Part shown: in pieces, positions 42,219 to 52,822 of the stretch
Position numbering within the stretch: position 1 is the first letter of the stretch
How the letters are laid out: each line of letters begins with the position of its first letter
Notes under the pieces: model-generated
Told to the model about the DNA's origin: nothing
What the model saw: only the letters and a program-made list of their open reading frames with translations
Database searches by the model: none
NCBI GenBank assembly: GCA_004565275.1
Contig: SDOX01000011.1
Coordinates: 643,881-707,880 of the forward strand
Length of the DNA stretch: 64,000 nt
Source of the DNA: Nannochloropsis salina CCMP1776
Taxonomy: Eukaryota; Sar; Eustigmatophyceae; Eustigmatales; Monodopsidaceae
Direction of reading: 5' to 3'
Made by a program: the position numbers and the translations under genes

Positions 42219-43766
42219 ATGTTGCCCAAAACAATGCCCATGAAATGGGTGGCGCTTTTCCTGCTAGTGGTGCAAAATACGTCCTTAGTTTTGCTCATGC
42301 GTTCCTCTTTGACAAACCGGGGCGACCACTATATTGTCTCGACCGCGGTAGCATGCATGGAGGTGAGTCGGCAAAAGTCGGGGAGAAGAAAATTTGGGAA
42401 CAGGAACTCGATGCATGGGACAGACTGCTCCGAAGGGTGCCGCAGCCTTTCACCCTCAAGCTTAGCCAAATTCTTGTGTATCCCCTCGACCTTGACACAG
42501 TGCCTGAAAATGGTCACCTGCCTCCTTGTGGAGGCCCAGGGATTTAAGCACCTTTCTCACTTCCTCGCCCACCTTCGGTACGAAGTCTTGAAGCCCCGCG
42601 AGCTGCTTCTTCTCTCCGTGCCCTCCCTCCTCTACACGGTCCAGAACAATCTCCTGTACACCGCCCTCGCCAACCTGGACGCCGCCATCTATCAAGTCTG
42701 TTACCAGCTAAAGATCCTCACCACGGCCCTCTTCTCTGTCCTCCTCCTCAAGCGCTCCCTCAGCCGGACCAAGTGGACCGCCCTCATCATCCTGACTGTT
42801 GGGGTCTCCTTTGCTGAGCTTGACGCTCACAAACCCAAGGCCTCCCTCCCTTCCTCCTTCCCCTCCGCGGGCGACGAGCAAAATCCTACCCTCGGCTTCT
42901 TATGCGTGCTCATGGCCTGCATGACCTCCGGTTTCGCAGGGGTCTGGTTTGAGAAGATTTTAAAGGGTGTGGGGACGCGAAGCAAAGCAAATGAGCTCAA
43001 GACTTCTCCCAGCTCCTCGCAAGTCTCGGCCCCCCCAGGCGGACCTCGTGGGGCTACCCCTCAACCCTCCTCCACGGCCGCTGCCGCCAGCAGCATGTGG
43101 GTCCGCAACATCCAAATGGGCATCTCCTCGGTGCTGGTGGCGTTCATGACCGTGTACAGCAAAGACGGCGCCCGGGTGGCGGAGAAGGGTTTCTTCCACG
43201 GCTACAACGCGGCCGTGGTCGGCGTGGTCCTCCTTCAGGCCCTGGGGGGCTTGGTGGTGGCGCTGGTGGTTGTGCACGCCGACAACATCATGAAGGGCTT
43301 CGGATCCTCCCTCTCCATTATCCTCTCCTGCTCCCTCGAGTGGCTCTTCTTCGACTTCTACCCCTCCCTCCTCTTCCTCGCAGGGGCCGCACTAGTCAAC
43401 CTCGCGCTCTACGTTTACCAAACGGAGCGGCTGCCCTTTTGGCCTGGGGCCGACGGTAGTGATGCAGGAAGACAGGGGAATGGCAAAGAGCCGGATCGCA
43501 TTGCATCGGGAGCCTCCCTCCCCTTGACGCACAAATCGCACAGCCCGGACATGAAAGGGTGGTTCACGTCCAGCGCCAGGAGGGCCGCCCTGTCTCCACC
43601 TGGCCCCACCGCCCCCAGGGCCTCCTTCATGTATAAGTCTCTGAACGAGGCCTCTGGCAGCACGCTCGCCCACCCCGTGAAGGGTGCAGCATGGCGCCAA
43701 CCGCACTCTCACCAAGGAGATGGCCTGGGCATGGGCCGAGAATCGGTGGGGAAGAGCCTCGCGTAG
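42219..43766 (+). CDS. Nucleotide-sugar transporter, SLC35A family
   Basis: Exons 42219-42362 and 42501-43766 give 469 aa. The intron of 138 bases (gtgagt...cag) is a multiple of three with no in-frame stop. The protein starts like SLC35A transporters (MPMKWVALFLLVVQNTSLVL). It then shows the family signatures STAVACMECLKMVTCLL and LLSVPSLLYTVQNNLLYTAL, followed by ANLDAAIYQVCYQLKILTTA and FSVLLLKRSLSRTKW. About ten hydrophobic helices are present, including FVGVWFEKILK-like GFAGVWFEKILK and the C-terminal FGSSLSIILSCSLEW. These Golgi antiporters exchange UDP-galactose, UDP-GlcNAc or CMP-sialic acid for UMP/CMP; the sugar is not decidable. A Ser/Pro-rich loop and a long C-terminal tail are extra. 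Confidence 0.92.
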   Translation: MLPKTMPMKWVALFLLVVQNTSLVLLMRSSLTNRGDHYIVSTAVACMEVSRQKSGRRKFGNRNSMHGTDCSEGCRSLSPSSLAKFLCIPSTLTQCLKMVTCLLVEAQGFKHLSHFLAHLRYEVLKPRELLLLSVPSLLYTVQNNLLYTALANLDAAIYQVCYQLKILTTALFSVLLLKRSLSRTKWTALIILTVGVSFAELDAHKPKASLPSSFPSAGDEQNPTLGFLCVLMACMTSGFAGVWFEKILKGVGTRSKANELKTSPSSSQVSAPPGGPRGATPQPSSTAAAASSMWVRNIQMGISSVLVAFMTVYSKDGARVAEKGFFHGYNAAVVGVVLLQALGGLVVALVVVHADNIMKGFGSSLSIILSCSLEWLFFDFYPSLLFLAGAALVNLALYVYQTERLPFWPGADGSDAGRQGNGKEPDRIASGASLPLTHKSHSPDMKGWFTSSARRAALSPPGPTAPRASFMYKSLNEASGSTLAHPVKGAAWRQPHSHQGDGLGMGRESVGKSLA

Positions 43767-44144
43767 CGGCGATCGACGGAAACGATGGGATGTAGGTCGG
43801 CGCGGATTAAGGGAGATCAAGATTGGTGATATGAGCTCGAGAAGGCGGCTGTCTTCGTCTTGTCTTCATTTGCCGTCAAACAGTTGTAAGAAAGACAGGT
43901 AGAGACTTTAGACAACAGGGAATATTTCTAAATAAAGCCGAAGTCGCAAAGATAGCACGGTAAAAGAAATTAAAGTCTACACATGCGCGCGAAGGCAGCA
44001 CGAACACGACATGAAAGACGGTGACAAGATAATTCCCATAAAATCTGTTGTCACAACAAAAAACGGCCTCTGAGTAAGCCGCAGGAATACTGGCTTAATG
44101 TGTTATCACAAATATTCTTTCTTCAATGTTAGCCAATCAACTTC
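43767..44144. other. Tail-to-tail gap between transporter and SRP9
   Basis: AT-rich 3' flanks of two convergent genes; no gene seen. Confidence 0.4.
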
Positions 44145-44483
44145 TTATCCCTTCTTCGCCTTCTGTTTCCCCTTACCTTTACGAGCACGCGTTGGTGATG
44201 CGCTCGGCCTTAAGGAGCCCTCCGCTGTGTCTGTAGCCTTCCCTGTGACGGCCAGTCCTAATAGCCGCGTAATCTTACTCACATCAGTCTGTCTGTTTGT
44301 AGTGTATTTTGCGGTTTTCCAGTCGTCCGTCACCCGCAATGAGGCCTTGGAGTCGCAGTGTCGGTACTTGAGCACCACTCGCGTCCGTTCCCCGCCGCGC
44401 GCCAGCAAGTCTGCCGCGTGCTCTCGCATAGCATCCACGGAGGTTGCTTTGGTCGTATTGACCTTTTTGCCCGTGCCAGTCAT
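44145..44483 (-). CDS. SRP9: Signal recognition particle 9 kDa protein
   Basis: This 112-aa protein has the SRP9 core: RVVLKYRHCDSKASLRVTDD, followed by WKTAKYTTNRQTDVSKITRL. This aligns with the human segment containing VVLKYRHSDG, VTDD and YKTDQAQDVKKIEK. SRP9 pairs with SRP14 on the Alu domain of SRP RNA to slow translation elongation during ER targeting. The protein is longer than the 86-aa human form because of a Lys/Arg-rich tail (TRARKGKGKQKAKKG), common in algal and fungal SRP21-type proteins. The start is the first ATG before the conserved helix. Confidence 0.85.
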   Translation of the reverse strand: MTGTGKKVNTTKATSVDAMREHAADLLARGGERTRVVLKYRHCDSKASLRVTDDWKTAKYTTNRQTDVSKITRLLGLAVTGKATDTAEGSLRPSASPTRARKGKGKQKAKKG

Positions 44484-44976
44484 GGCACAAGTGCTGTCCG
44501 ATTGTGTGGGGGTTGTGAGTCGCACAGGGCCAACTTGGAAATCGTCGTGCGGGCGGCGACACGGAGATCTCTGCGGGGCCGGTGTCTCCTGTCTTCTTTT
44601 ATATTAGCGCTCTATGCAACCACATAACAACCACGTCCGGTGCAAAAATCGGCCTGTACTTCTGCAACTCCATTTTAATCACTCGCTCCCCACCAGTGTT
44701 TCTGACTCTCCCTTTTCCACCTTTCTAGTCGCCTCTTCTGCCTTCAGCCCTCCTTCCTCTCGCCCAAACCTCGCCGCCCCCACCGCTTCTCTTTCGGTCA
44801 CGCACTGCGAACTTATTGCGCTAATCTTACCTCTCGTGGTCAACTGTACAGAGCAAATAGCTATCGTCGAAAATTCATCAAAGCAGTGAGGAGAGAGCAA
44901 CGGTGAAAATGGCACAAGGAAGGGGAGGCTAAACGCGCCCGACACGGGAATCGACCCCATCTCGGTGGGAGGGAGG
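44484..44976. promoter_or_regulatory. Divergent upstream region, SRP9 and COX18-like gene
   Basis: Two genes start outward from this 493-base gap. A stem-loop near 44935-44995 superficially resembles a tRNA T-arm but a complete tRNA could not be folded. No gene is called. Confidence 0.35.
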
Positions 44977-46242
44977 ATGACTACGCCATTGCGCTTGTGC
45001 AGATCCCTGGCCAGGAGGACTATGTCATGGCGGTACAACGCCGAAGAGATTTGTCTGCGAGGTGCAGCACTGCGTGCTGGAGCTGGTGCGTACTCAGGCC
45101 GCGGACTGGGCCCTATCCTCCCCAAGTCACTCGACTCGGCGCGAAGAGGGTTCAGTGCCTCCCCCTCGCCGCCGCCCACGGGCACACCGTCCGACCTCGC
45201 GCCGGTGTCCCAAATCTCACAAATAGACCCCACGACGTGGCATGCCTGGGTATTCGACTCCATCCCAGTCCGATCCATGCAAACGCTCCTGGAGGTGACG
45301 CACGAGGCCACGGGATTGCCGTGGTGGGCCTCCATCGTCCTCTCCACGCTGGCCTTCCGGCTGGCCCTGCTCCCTGTCGTCCGCTACCAAGCCCACGCCC
45401 TTGCTCGCCTGGCCAGGGCCGCGCCCCTCGTCCTCGCTTTGAACAGAGCTCTCTCTAAGCGCCTCGACGGGGTCCGCGCGGGGGATTGGGCGGGCACCAC
45501 AGCAGGGTGCCAAGACTACGCCGCCGGCGTGCGGGCCGCGCTCAAGCTACACCAAGTGAGTCTTCTCGCCGCCATCGCCTCTCCGATCGTCCAGCTCCCT
45601 GTGTTCGTAACCTTTGCTCTTGCCAATAGGCGCATGATCGACCAGCAGGTCCCGGGCATGGAGGAGGGGGGGGTTGCCTGGTTCGAGGACTTGACCGAGG
45701 CGGACCCCCTTCTGATCTTGCCTGTGCTGTGCTTAGGCTCAACTTACCTGAATCTGGAGCTCGGGTTCGCTCGTTTGCATGAGTCTCAGATAATTCTTCG
45801 GTTTTTGAAGGATAATTTGCAACTCCTCCTCATTCTGGGGGCCCCGGTCTCGTCCACCCTGCCCGCAGGGGTCTTCATCTATTGGTTCACTTCCAGTGTC
45901 TACGGACATGCCCAACATTTCGCCTTGCGAAATCCTGATGTCCGCCTTCTCTTAGGCTTTCCCACTGTACCCAAAGAGCGGCTTGAGAGTGGAGGAGCTG
46001 CAAAGGAGGGCCCGGCTTCAGGGCACACGGTCTCTACTCCTGCAAGGTCCGAGGCTGATGTTTTTGTAGAAAAGCGGATCTTTCTGAAGGCGCTGCAGGC
46101 TTTGGATGCTTACGAATCTCGCCGCGAAGCTCGTCTAAATCAAACAAAAAGCGGCGGCGAGGAGCTGAAGAAGCAAGAAGGGAGTAGGAAGGAAACGAGC
46201 CCGGAGCTTTCGATCCGTCCTGTCTCGAAATCGAGAAATTGA
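44977..46242 (+). CDS. OXA1/YidC-family insertase, COX18-like (mitochondrial)
   Basis: This 421-aa single-exon membrane protein has an Arg-rich leader without acids (RLCRSLARRTMSWRYNAEE) suited to a mitochondrial presequence. The YidC/OXA1 core follows: LLEVTHEATGLPWWASIVLS, FRLALLPVVRYQAHALAR, IASPIVQLPVFVTFALANRR and a C-terminal pair of helices (LQLLLILGAPVSSTLPAGVF, YWFTSSVYGHAQ). The STGLPWW-like motif and gaps favour COX18, which exports the C-terminus of COX2, over OXA1 itself. The in-frame ATG at 44977 is chosen. A charged Lys/Glu tail follows. Family secure, COX18 versus OXA1L moderately sure. Confidence 0.85.
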   Translation: MTTPLRLCRSLARRTMSWRYNAEEICLRGAALRAGAGAYSGRGLGPILPKSLDSARRGFSASPSPPPTGTPSDLAPVSQISQIDPTTWHAWVFDSIPVRSMQTLLEVTHEATGLPWWASIVLSTLAFRLALLPVVRYQAHALARLARAAPLVLALNRALSKRLDGVRAGDWAGTTAGCQDYAAGVRAALKLHQVSLLAAIASPIVQLPVFVTFALANRRMIDQQVPGMEEGGVAWFEDLTEADPLLILPVLCLGSTYLNLELGFARLHESQIILRFLKDNLQLLLILGAPVSSTLPAGVFIYWFTSSVYGHAQHFALRNPDVRLLLGFPTVPKERLESGGAAKEGPASGHTVSTPARSEADVFVEKRIFLKALQALDAYESRREARLNQTKSGGEELKKQEGSRKETSPELSIRPVSKSRN

Positions 46243-46533
46243 GCTCAAGGAGGACGCAGCTCTTGAGAAAGGAAAGGCGACGAGGAAAAGAAAAAAGTGG
46301 ATTTCTGTAACGCAGCTCCTTGTTCCTTAGCTGGATGAGAATTTCCTTATTTCTTGTCCGCCGCATTACCATGCCCACCAACCTCCCCCCTTCTGAAGAA
46401 CGTCAAGAGCTCGATGGGCCCAGCGGGTCCAGCCCAGGCCATGGGCCAAGGCGCTGTCTTGTTGGCTTAACACAAGATTTACCACGTCAGCTAATGCGCG
46501 CTTTTTTCATGACAATTCGACGCTACAGGCACT

Positions 46534-49500
46534 ATGCTGCCTCAGTTGCCACCACCAGCGCTCGACGAAGAGCCACTACTGCGGCGACCTTTGTTGCTTC
46601 TCGATACATCAGATGAAGATGAAGCTCCGAAGGTAAGAAGCACGGCCGAAAGTGAAAAACACACATTACGACGGCACCGACAAGACGTACACTACAGTAG
46701 CTCGTCCCGATCTATTTTTATTCGTTTGTCAAGCGACCGCCTGGTCAAAGTGACGCAGCAAAACGAGGATGACGAGTGGGACAGCGACAGTGACGAGCAA
46801 AAAGAAAGGCGTTTGCAGGCCCGTGTACTGCAGTTTGGGGCCTGTGGTCTACGCGTATGCGGGCATAATGTATGTTGGGGTGGAATAAGTGCAGCGCTCA
46901 AAATTGTCTGGGCGTATTACTTTTTCAACTGGGCCATCATATTTCTGGCATTAGCTGTTTGCACTTTAATAAGTATCGTGTATGAGGCCCTTGAGACAGG
47001 AGATTCACTCGGACAAGCTGCAATCGTGGTTGGACTGTCGCCAGTGATCTCACTGTTGTGGCTTTTCTTCAGTTTCGTCTATAATGTCCTCTTTTGGGGC
47101 GTTTGGGAGGATTTTTTTGACATGGAGGCGTCGCTGGCGGCCTTGAGGAGGAACTTGCGAAGTACCTTTTCTAAAAACTGCTTGACGACAATGGTGACAT
47201 TCTGCATCAATGTTCCAGTGCTCTTCAGTCTTGTTGTCTTCGGCATGCAGTTGAAGAAAACCGCGAGCGGTTGGCTTTGGCGGACCCAGTTCTTCTTGTC
47301 TTTCGCCTCCAACGTGCTTCTGGCCTTCCTTTTTTTCGCGGGCGCCCTGATCGGTCAGGACCACTCAATCCTTAAGCCTTGCCCCCGAATAGCCTCGACT
47401 GGTGGGGAAAAGCGTAAAGGGTTTTCGCACTCTTCGGGCATTGTCTGGGGTTGCTTAGGGTGGTGTCGTCGGGCAGGCAGGCTGGTGGCCCATGGGTTGC
47501 TCCACACGGAGGCCAGCCGAGCCGTTCGCATCTATGTGCGCTCGACCATTGACGGTGGTGGTGCGCTTAGCAACAAGGTTTCAACGTGGGGCCGGTATGC
47601 CGCGCAGTCCTTTTTGCCGGAGCCGGTCGATTTGGAGGGAGGGAGTTCAGACCCCTATCAGGAATGGAGGGAAGAGGCCTTGGAGCCTTTAAGCGCAGAG
47701 GAACCTAAAAACAGCGAGAATAAGGTCGAAGACGAGGAGGACATAGAAGAGCGGCGATCGTATCAGCGACGACGCCGGCTTTTGTCGGGTCACGGGGTGA
47801 AGCCTTGGCCCACCCCGTGGCACCTCGGCTGGTACTGCGTTCAGTGGTGCGGCGGGGGGAGATCCGGGGCCCGCTTGGATGAGCGACGCTGCTTCCCAAC
47901 GATCGTCAGCTTGCCGTGGACCCTTCTCCTCCTTTCCGCCCTGCTTCTTCTCGCATACACGGCGGTCTCAGTGCGGGCCTACGTCCTTTTCGCTTTCATT
48001 ATCTCCTATTTCATGGCGGTGCCCCTCCTGCTTGCCGTTGTTGCACGCCTCATCGCTTTGTATTGTAGCCCAGCGGGACTTCTGGCTTTGGACGTGGCGC
48101 TCACACTTTGTTTGGTCACAGGCTTCCTGCTCTGTCTCTCTCTGGCCTCGTATTACTTGGGAGCGGCCGTGATTGTGGTCATCCTCCTTTCCAACTGTCT
48201 TGTCTTACTGGCCCATATCCCCGCCATTCGCGACCGGAAGCTTCCTCCGCCCCGTACGCACGAAGAAGGCCTCGCGTTTCACACGAAGGCGCGGACGCAC
48301 GCCATCGTCACGACCGCTCGCAAGTGGACCTTCGCCTCGATCATATTCCTTCTCCTGCTGGTCTTGACCTTGCGGACTGTGCCGGAGAACTACCAAGCTG
48401 CCCACGCAGCCTACCGCGCGGCACGAGGCTCTTGGAAACGACCTCCATCGCCTGCTTATCACCGTAGCAACGACACCGCTCCACGCTCGGATGCTGTGCA
48501 AGCTCCACAGCCGTACGCGTTCTGTGAGCAGACCTTCTCTCGGGACCGCCTCAGCGTCTTGGATTTGGCGCACGTCTCGAACGCCGCCTACATGGAGCAA
48601 GCGGAACTACAAAGCTACTTGGCCGAGCACGTGCCACGGCACCATTTTTCTAACGTTTCGCTCGTGGACCTGGGGCAGTACGGCCCCGTCACGTACATGT
48701 TCGACTTGCCGCACAGTCGGGTTTTACTCTGGGGAATTCGAGGGACGAACGCGCTCTTCGATCTCTTTCAAGATCTGGACGCATACTCGGAGGCGATCCT
48801 CATCCAGCTTTGTACGTCTCTCTTCCCCTTGTATGCCAGCCCAATGTTCCAACCCCTCTTGAACAAGTTCGTGGGCACGCCCTCGCACTTGGTGGAAACG
48901 CTGGCCACGCTGAAGGGCGTCCTCCTGAACCACCACCTGGGCGGTCAACGCTTCTCGGACAGTCGGAGTACCGGCTCTTCTCATGGGACTGAGGCGGTTG
49001 GAAACGCTGTGAGGTACTACTACGATGCACTCAGTAAGTTTGAAAGGGTCGAAAGGGCAGGACATCACAGAACGGCGCGCTAGACATCAATTCAATCACG
49101 TCGTTTCTTGTCCATGCCACTCCTTTCCGTTCGGTCCCTTATAAACGTTGCATCTCACGTCTTCATGGCATTCTGCATTCCTTCCCCCGTTTCAGGTGAC
49201 TACATCAAGAGCACCATTCTCTCGAATCCCTACTACCAGGGTTACGAACTCCTCTTCACCGGCCACAGCCTCGGGGGTGGGGTAGCTCAAATTGTCGCTG
49301 CACGCTTGGAGGGTGTGGCCGTTGTTTTTTCCGCGCCCGGCGTGGTCCTTTCCCGGAAAAAGTTTAAGATCTCACTAGATAATATTGACGCGTACGCGAT
49401 CAATGTCTGGGCTGTCGGAGATTTGGTGCCCCTGATCGACGAACAGAGTGTGAAGTCCCAACAGGTGCGGTGTTCCCACGAGCGCTTCAGCTACCACTGT

Positions 49501-49563
49501 CATTCAATTTTGCACACCATCGACGAGATTGAAGGCAGCTGTAAAGATGAGGAAGGGCCATGA
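46534..49563 (+). CDS. Multi-pass membrane class-3 lipase
   Basis: Exons 46534-49033 and 49196-49563 (donor gtaagt, acceptor ttcag) close to 955 aa. The N-terminal 600 residues contain about nine hydrophobic helices, for example WAIIFLALAVCTLISIVY, ISLLWLFFSFVYNVLFW, LLLLSALLLLAYTAVSV, YFMAVPLLLAVVARLIAL and ASIIFLLLLVLTLRTV. The lipase domain follows: LSVLDLAHVSNAAYM, the oxyanion strand VLLWGIRGTNALFD, the nucleophile elbow LLFTGHSLGGGVAQIVAA (Ser about 858), the acid in AVGDLVPLID, and a His-containing segment (FSYHCHSILHTIDEI). Class-3 lipases cleave acylglycerols; membrane-anchored members include diacylglycerol lipases. The spliced exon 2 supplies the catalytic Ser. The substrate and membrane are unknown. 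Confidence 0.85.
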
Positions 49564-49968
49564 GCGACGCGGAGCCAGCGAGGGGAGTGGGGCGGAGCTC
49601 AACGGCAAGAGGCCTAAGGAGCCGCGGGCGAATTACCCCATATTACTCTAGAAGCTTGCTGATGTAAGGATGAAGTGAGTGCGCATGCATGTGTTATGTC
49701 TTTATTTGCGCGTATGCAATGCCTGTACATGTGCCATAATGTGTGATTGTACACACAGCGGGCGCCCGCCCAACAAAGATGGTTTCCAAAGTAAACAACA
49801 GCCGTCGCCATCCGCCTAGTCTCCCCTCCTCGCCTCTTTGCACGTGTCTTCTTTTTTGCTCGCCTTTATTTGCCCTTCCTACGTTGGGCTCTTCGTGAGC
49901 TGCTTCATACACTCCTTGTGCTGGCCGCGCCCCCCCCCCACCGGCCAATGCCCTCCCCCTCCTCCCTC
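49564..49968. other. Tail-to-tail gap between lipase and RPT2
   Basis: The 3' flanks of two convergent genes with pyrimidine-rich and C-homopolymer stretches near 49930. No gene is supported. Confidence 0.4.
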
Positions 49969-51312
49969 TTACAGGTACATGGATACGGGGATGTTGCCCT
50001 TCTTCCGGTACAACGCCTTTTCTTTGGCCTTGACAAAGTCGTCCTGTGTCACCTTCATCCTTCTCTCCCGGAGCGCCAGCAGTCCAGCCTCCGTGCACAC
50101 CGCCTTGATGTCAGCGCCGGAAAGCTCGTCCTTGGCCATGACGAACACCTCCAGGTCCACGTCCTCCGAGAGGGTCATGCGCCCCGTGTGGATCCCGAAG
50201 ATGCGCCGCTTTGTCTTGATGTCCGGCAAGGGAAATTCGATCTTCCGGTCGATGCGCCCAGGCCGAATGAGCGCGGGGTCCAAGGATTCGATCTTGTTGG
50301 TGGCCATGATCACCTTGACGTCTCCTCGCTCGTCGAAGCCGTCAAGCTGGTTCAAGAGCTCCAGCATCGTCCGCTGGATCTCTCGCGTGCCCCCCGAGTT
50401 CGAATCGTAGCGCTTGGAGCCGACGGCGTCGATCTCGTCGATGAAGACGATGGAGGGCGACAGGTCGTCAGCCACCCGGAAGAGTTCACGTACCAGTTTG
50501 GGTCCGTCCCCGAGGTACTTCTGAATCAGCTCCGAGCCCACCACTCGCAAGAAGGTCGCCGACGTCTGGTTGGCGACGGCCTTGGCCAGGAGAGTCTTGC
50601 CGGTGCCGGGCTCCCCGTAGAGGATGACTCCCTTGGGCGGGCGGATGCCGATGTCCTCGTAGAGCTCGGGGTGGGTCAAGGGCAGCTCCACTGACTCCTT
50701 GATCTCCTGAATCTGCGACTCCAGCCCACCAATGTCCGCGTAAGACTCCAAGGGCGCCTTTTCTACCTTCATGACAGACACCATCGGGTCCGTGTCGTCC
50801 GAGAGGATGCCGACCACCGCCATCACCTTGTTGTGCAAGAGGACTGTGGACCCCGGTTCCAGCAAGTCCTGGTTGACAAATGACAGCACGCCCACGTAAT
50901 ACTCGGGCCCGACCGACGAGGAAACGATGGCGTGATTGTCATCGATCATCTCCTCCAGATTGCCCACCGCCAGCGGACTCCCTCGAAGCTCCTCCACTTT
51001 CGCCCGCTCCTCCTGGTCCTTTTCCTCATGAGGGCGGAACACCTCTTGATTGCGGATGAATTCCCCCTCCAGCAGCAGAAAGTCTTTGATCCGATCCAAT
51101 TTCAACAGTCTGAGCTTGCATTTCGAGGTCGGAAAGACCTGGGGGATCCGAACGGCAGCCGAGGGGCCCTTACGACGGCGACGACGGCCACTCCGCACGG
51201 CGGGCCGAGGTTCGAACTTCTTCTTCTTTGCCTTGTCCTCCTTCTTCTGATCACCCTGGCCTGGCAGTTGACCGCCTGGTGGAGGCATGCCTCCTGGAGT
51301 CCCTTGCCCCAT
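49969..51312 (-). CDS. RPT2: 26S proteasome regulatory ATPase subunit 4 (RPT2)
   Basis: This 447-aa single-exon AAA ATPase of the 19S base ring unfolds substrates and opens the 20S gate. It starts MGQG, the N-myristoylation signal conserved in RPT2. A basic region and an OB-like domain follow ([19 protein letters not shown]). The AAA module has Walker A GEPGTGKT, Walker [12 protein letters not shown], the second region of homology [18 protein letters not shown], and the sensor 2/lid helix [15 protein letters not shown]. The C-terminus SMYL fits the HbYX gate-opening motif. All family hallmarks are intact. Confidence 0.97.
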   Translation of the reverse strand: MGQGTPGGMPPPGGQLPGQGDQKKEDKAKKKKFEPRPAVRSGRRRRRKGPSAAVRIPQVFPTSKCKLRLLKLDRIKDFLLLEGEFIRNQEVFRPHEEKDQEERAKVEELRGSPLAVGNLEEMIDDNHAIVSSSVGPEYYVGVLSFVNQDLLEPGSTVLLHNKVMAVVGILSDDTDPMVSVMKVEKAPLESYADIGGLESQIQEIKESVELPLTHPELYEDIGIRPPKGVILYGEPGTGKTLLAKAVANQTSATFLRVVGSELIQKYLGDGPKLVRELFRVADDLSPSIVFIDEIDAVGSKRYDSNSGGTREIQRTMLELLNQLDGFDERGDVKVIMATNKIESLDPALIRPGRIDRKIEFPLPDIKTKRRIFGIHTGRMTLSEDVDLEVFVMAKDELSGADIKAVCTEAGLLALRERRMKVTQDDFVKAKEKALYRKKGNIPVSMYL

Positions 51313-51783
51313 TGCTCTGGCAGTACAATTCCATGTGTGTTGCGAAAAGGGGAAGAGGTGAGGGGCGTTCAAGGCGTAAAGTGAGCTCAAAGACAGTGAA
51401 AACCCACAAACCAGGGCCACGACTGCTTCAACGATCAAATTTCAGTGAGATGTTGCTTCTCTCCTCCACCATTTCCCTGCGGCTGGGTGCGTAAAGCACT
51501 TTGAGCGCGCGTTGGGAGAGAGCACAAGGGAAAGTCTCCGAAGTCCTCCCTCGACTCGCTCACGCCCGCGGGCGAAGGCCCAAAGCTCCCCGCATCAGAG
51601 ACCCGAACACCCAGACTCACGGTCCTAGGTCAGCTTGCCCGTGCTCCATTCGACAGTGTGAGCCCACATACGAATCAAATGAACACAGCTGCATCATCGA
51701 AGTGCTCGTCTCTGGTCAGCAGGTATGTCATCATCAAGCAGCCGCTCTGCTGCCACTCGCGCAGGGGATCAAGCCTGGACCAA
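51313..51783. promoter_or_regulatory. Bidirectional promoter region, RPT2 and TRAPPC3
   Basis: A head-to-head spacing of 471 bases. The two genes encode unrelated housekeeping proteins. No proteasome-type control element was recognised. Confidence 0.4.
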
Positions 51784-52549
51784 GATGAGCAAAATGGTAC
51801 GTTTTGTCTTTCTTAATGAAGTTGCATTCTCTAGATCTGACACGTGAACTCGACTCCCCGCCAGAACGCCGAATTATTTAATCTCACATACGGAGCCATG
51901 GTCATGCAGCTGATCCGAGACTACGAGGACGTGCAAGACGTAAATCAACAACTTGAGACGATGTAGGTGTGAAGGGGATAGAACAAAGCTCGGGAAGATT
52001 TCCGAGCCCCTTCTTACTCCCCTTTATTTATATGAAGGTCTACTTAGCTGTACTCGGTTGCATGTCATGTATAGCGTTATTCTAAACGACCATCTACTCA
52101 TTGACACTTTTGTTCTCACGCCTGCGCTTCCTTTCAGGGGATATAGCATCGGCCAGAAACTCGTCGACGAGTTCCTGGCCAAGTCTGGTGTTGGCAACTG
52201 TGCCAATTTCCGTGAAGTTGCTGAGACGCTGGCGAAAGTAGGGTTCAAAATGTTTTTGGGGGTAGTGGTGGAGGTGACGGCTTGGAATGCCGAAGGCACC
52301 GCCTTCAGTTTGCAGGTGTATGACAATCCGCTGGCGGACTTTGTGGAACTCCCACCTCAATACTCTGGTTTGGTCTATTCAAACATACTGTGTGGCGTGA
52401 TACGGGGGGCACTGGAGATGATCAAATACCAGGTCGAATGCCGGTTTGTGAAGGACGGATTGAAAGGTGACGAGGTGAATGAGATCAGGGTGGAGTTGAG
52501 GCAGATGGTGGACGAGAGTTTCGGAGAGGAGTACAATGAGGGCGCCTGA
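51784..52549 (+). CDS. TRAPPC3: TRAPP complex subunit 3 (BET3)
   Basis: Exons 51784-51795, 51865-51962 and 52138-52549 close to 173 aa; donors are gtacgt and gtaggt. The sequence runs MSKM, then NAELFNLTYGAMVMQLIRDY, GYSIGQKLVDEFLAKSGVG, FREVAETLAKVGFKMFLGV, NPLADFVELPPQYSGLVYSN and LCGVIRGALEMIKYQVECRF, which follows human TRAPPC3 block by block. BET3 is the central, palmitate-binding subunit of TRAPP, the exchange factor and tether for ER-to-Golgi vesicles. The first exon contributes only four codons; its short length makes the exact start slightly uncertain. Confidence 0.95.
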
Positions 52550-52822
52550 GGGGGTAGCAAAGGAAAGGCAAAGGGGCTGTATGCATGCGGACTGTAACAA
52601 TAAAATGCGTTGACGATTTGAGTTGGCGGGAACCTCCGCTCAGGCCCGGACCTCGCCCGCGCCCGGGCAAGGTCCCCGAGGGAGACAGAGGGGCTCGGCA
52701 GAGTCCTCTCTCTATCGCAATGCGCTCTCTTGTCCAGACGAGCCAGGAAATGTTGGGTCGTTGCTTTCGTATTAAACTCCAAGACCTTGCGGACCGAAGC
52801 TCTTCCGCCCCCTGTCCTCTCC

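Noticed and set aside
44930-44995. tRNA-like T-arm and acceptor-like ends on the minus strand
   Set aside because: A 5-bp stem with a GTCGATT loop resembles a T-arm, but position 54 is G and no D-arm, anticodon arm and 7-bp acceptor stem could be formed together.
49838-50694. Plus-strand open frames of 190 and 274 codons opposite RPT2
   Set aside because: The minus strand encodes an unmistakable RPT2; these frames have no motif.
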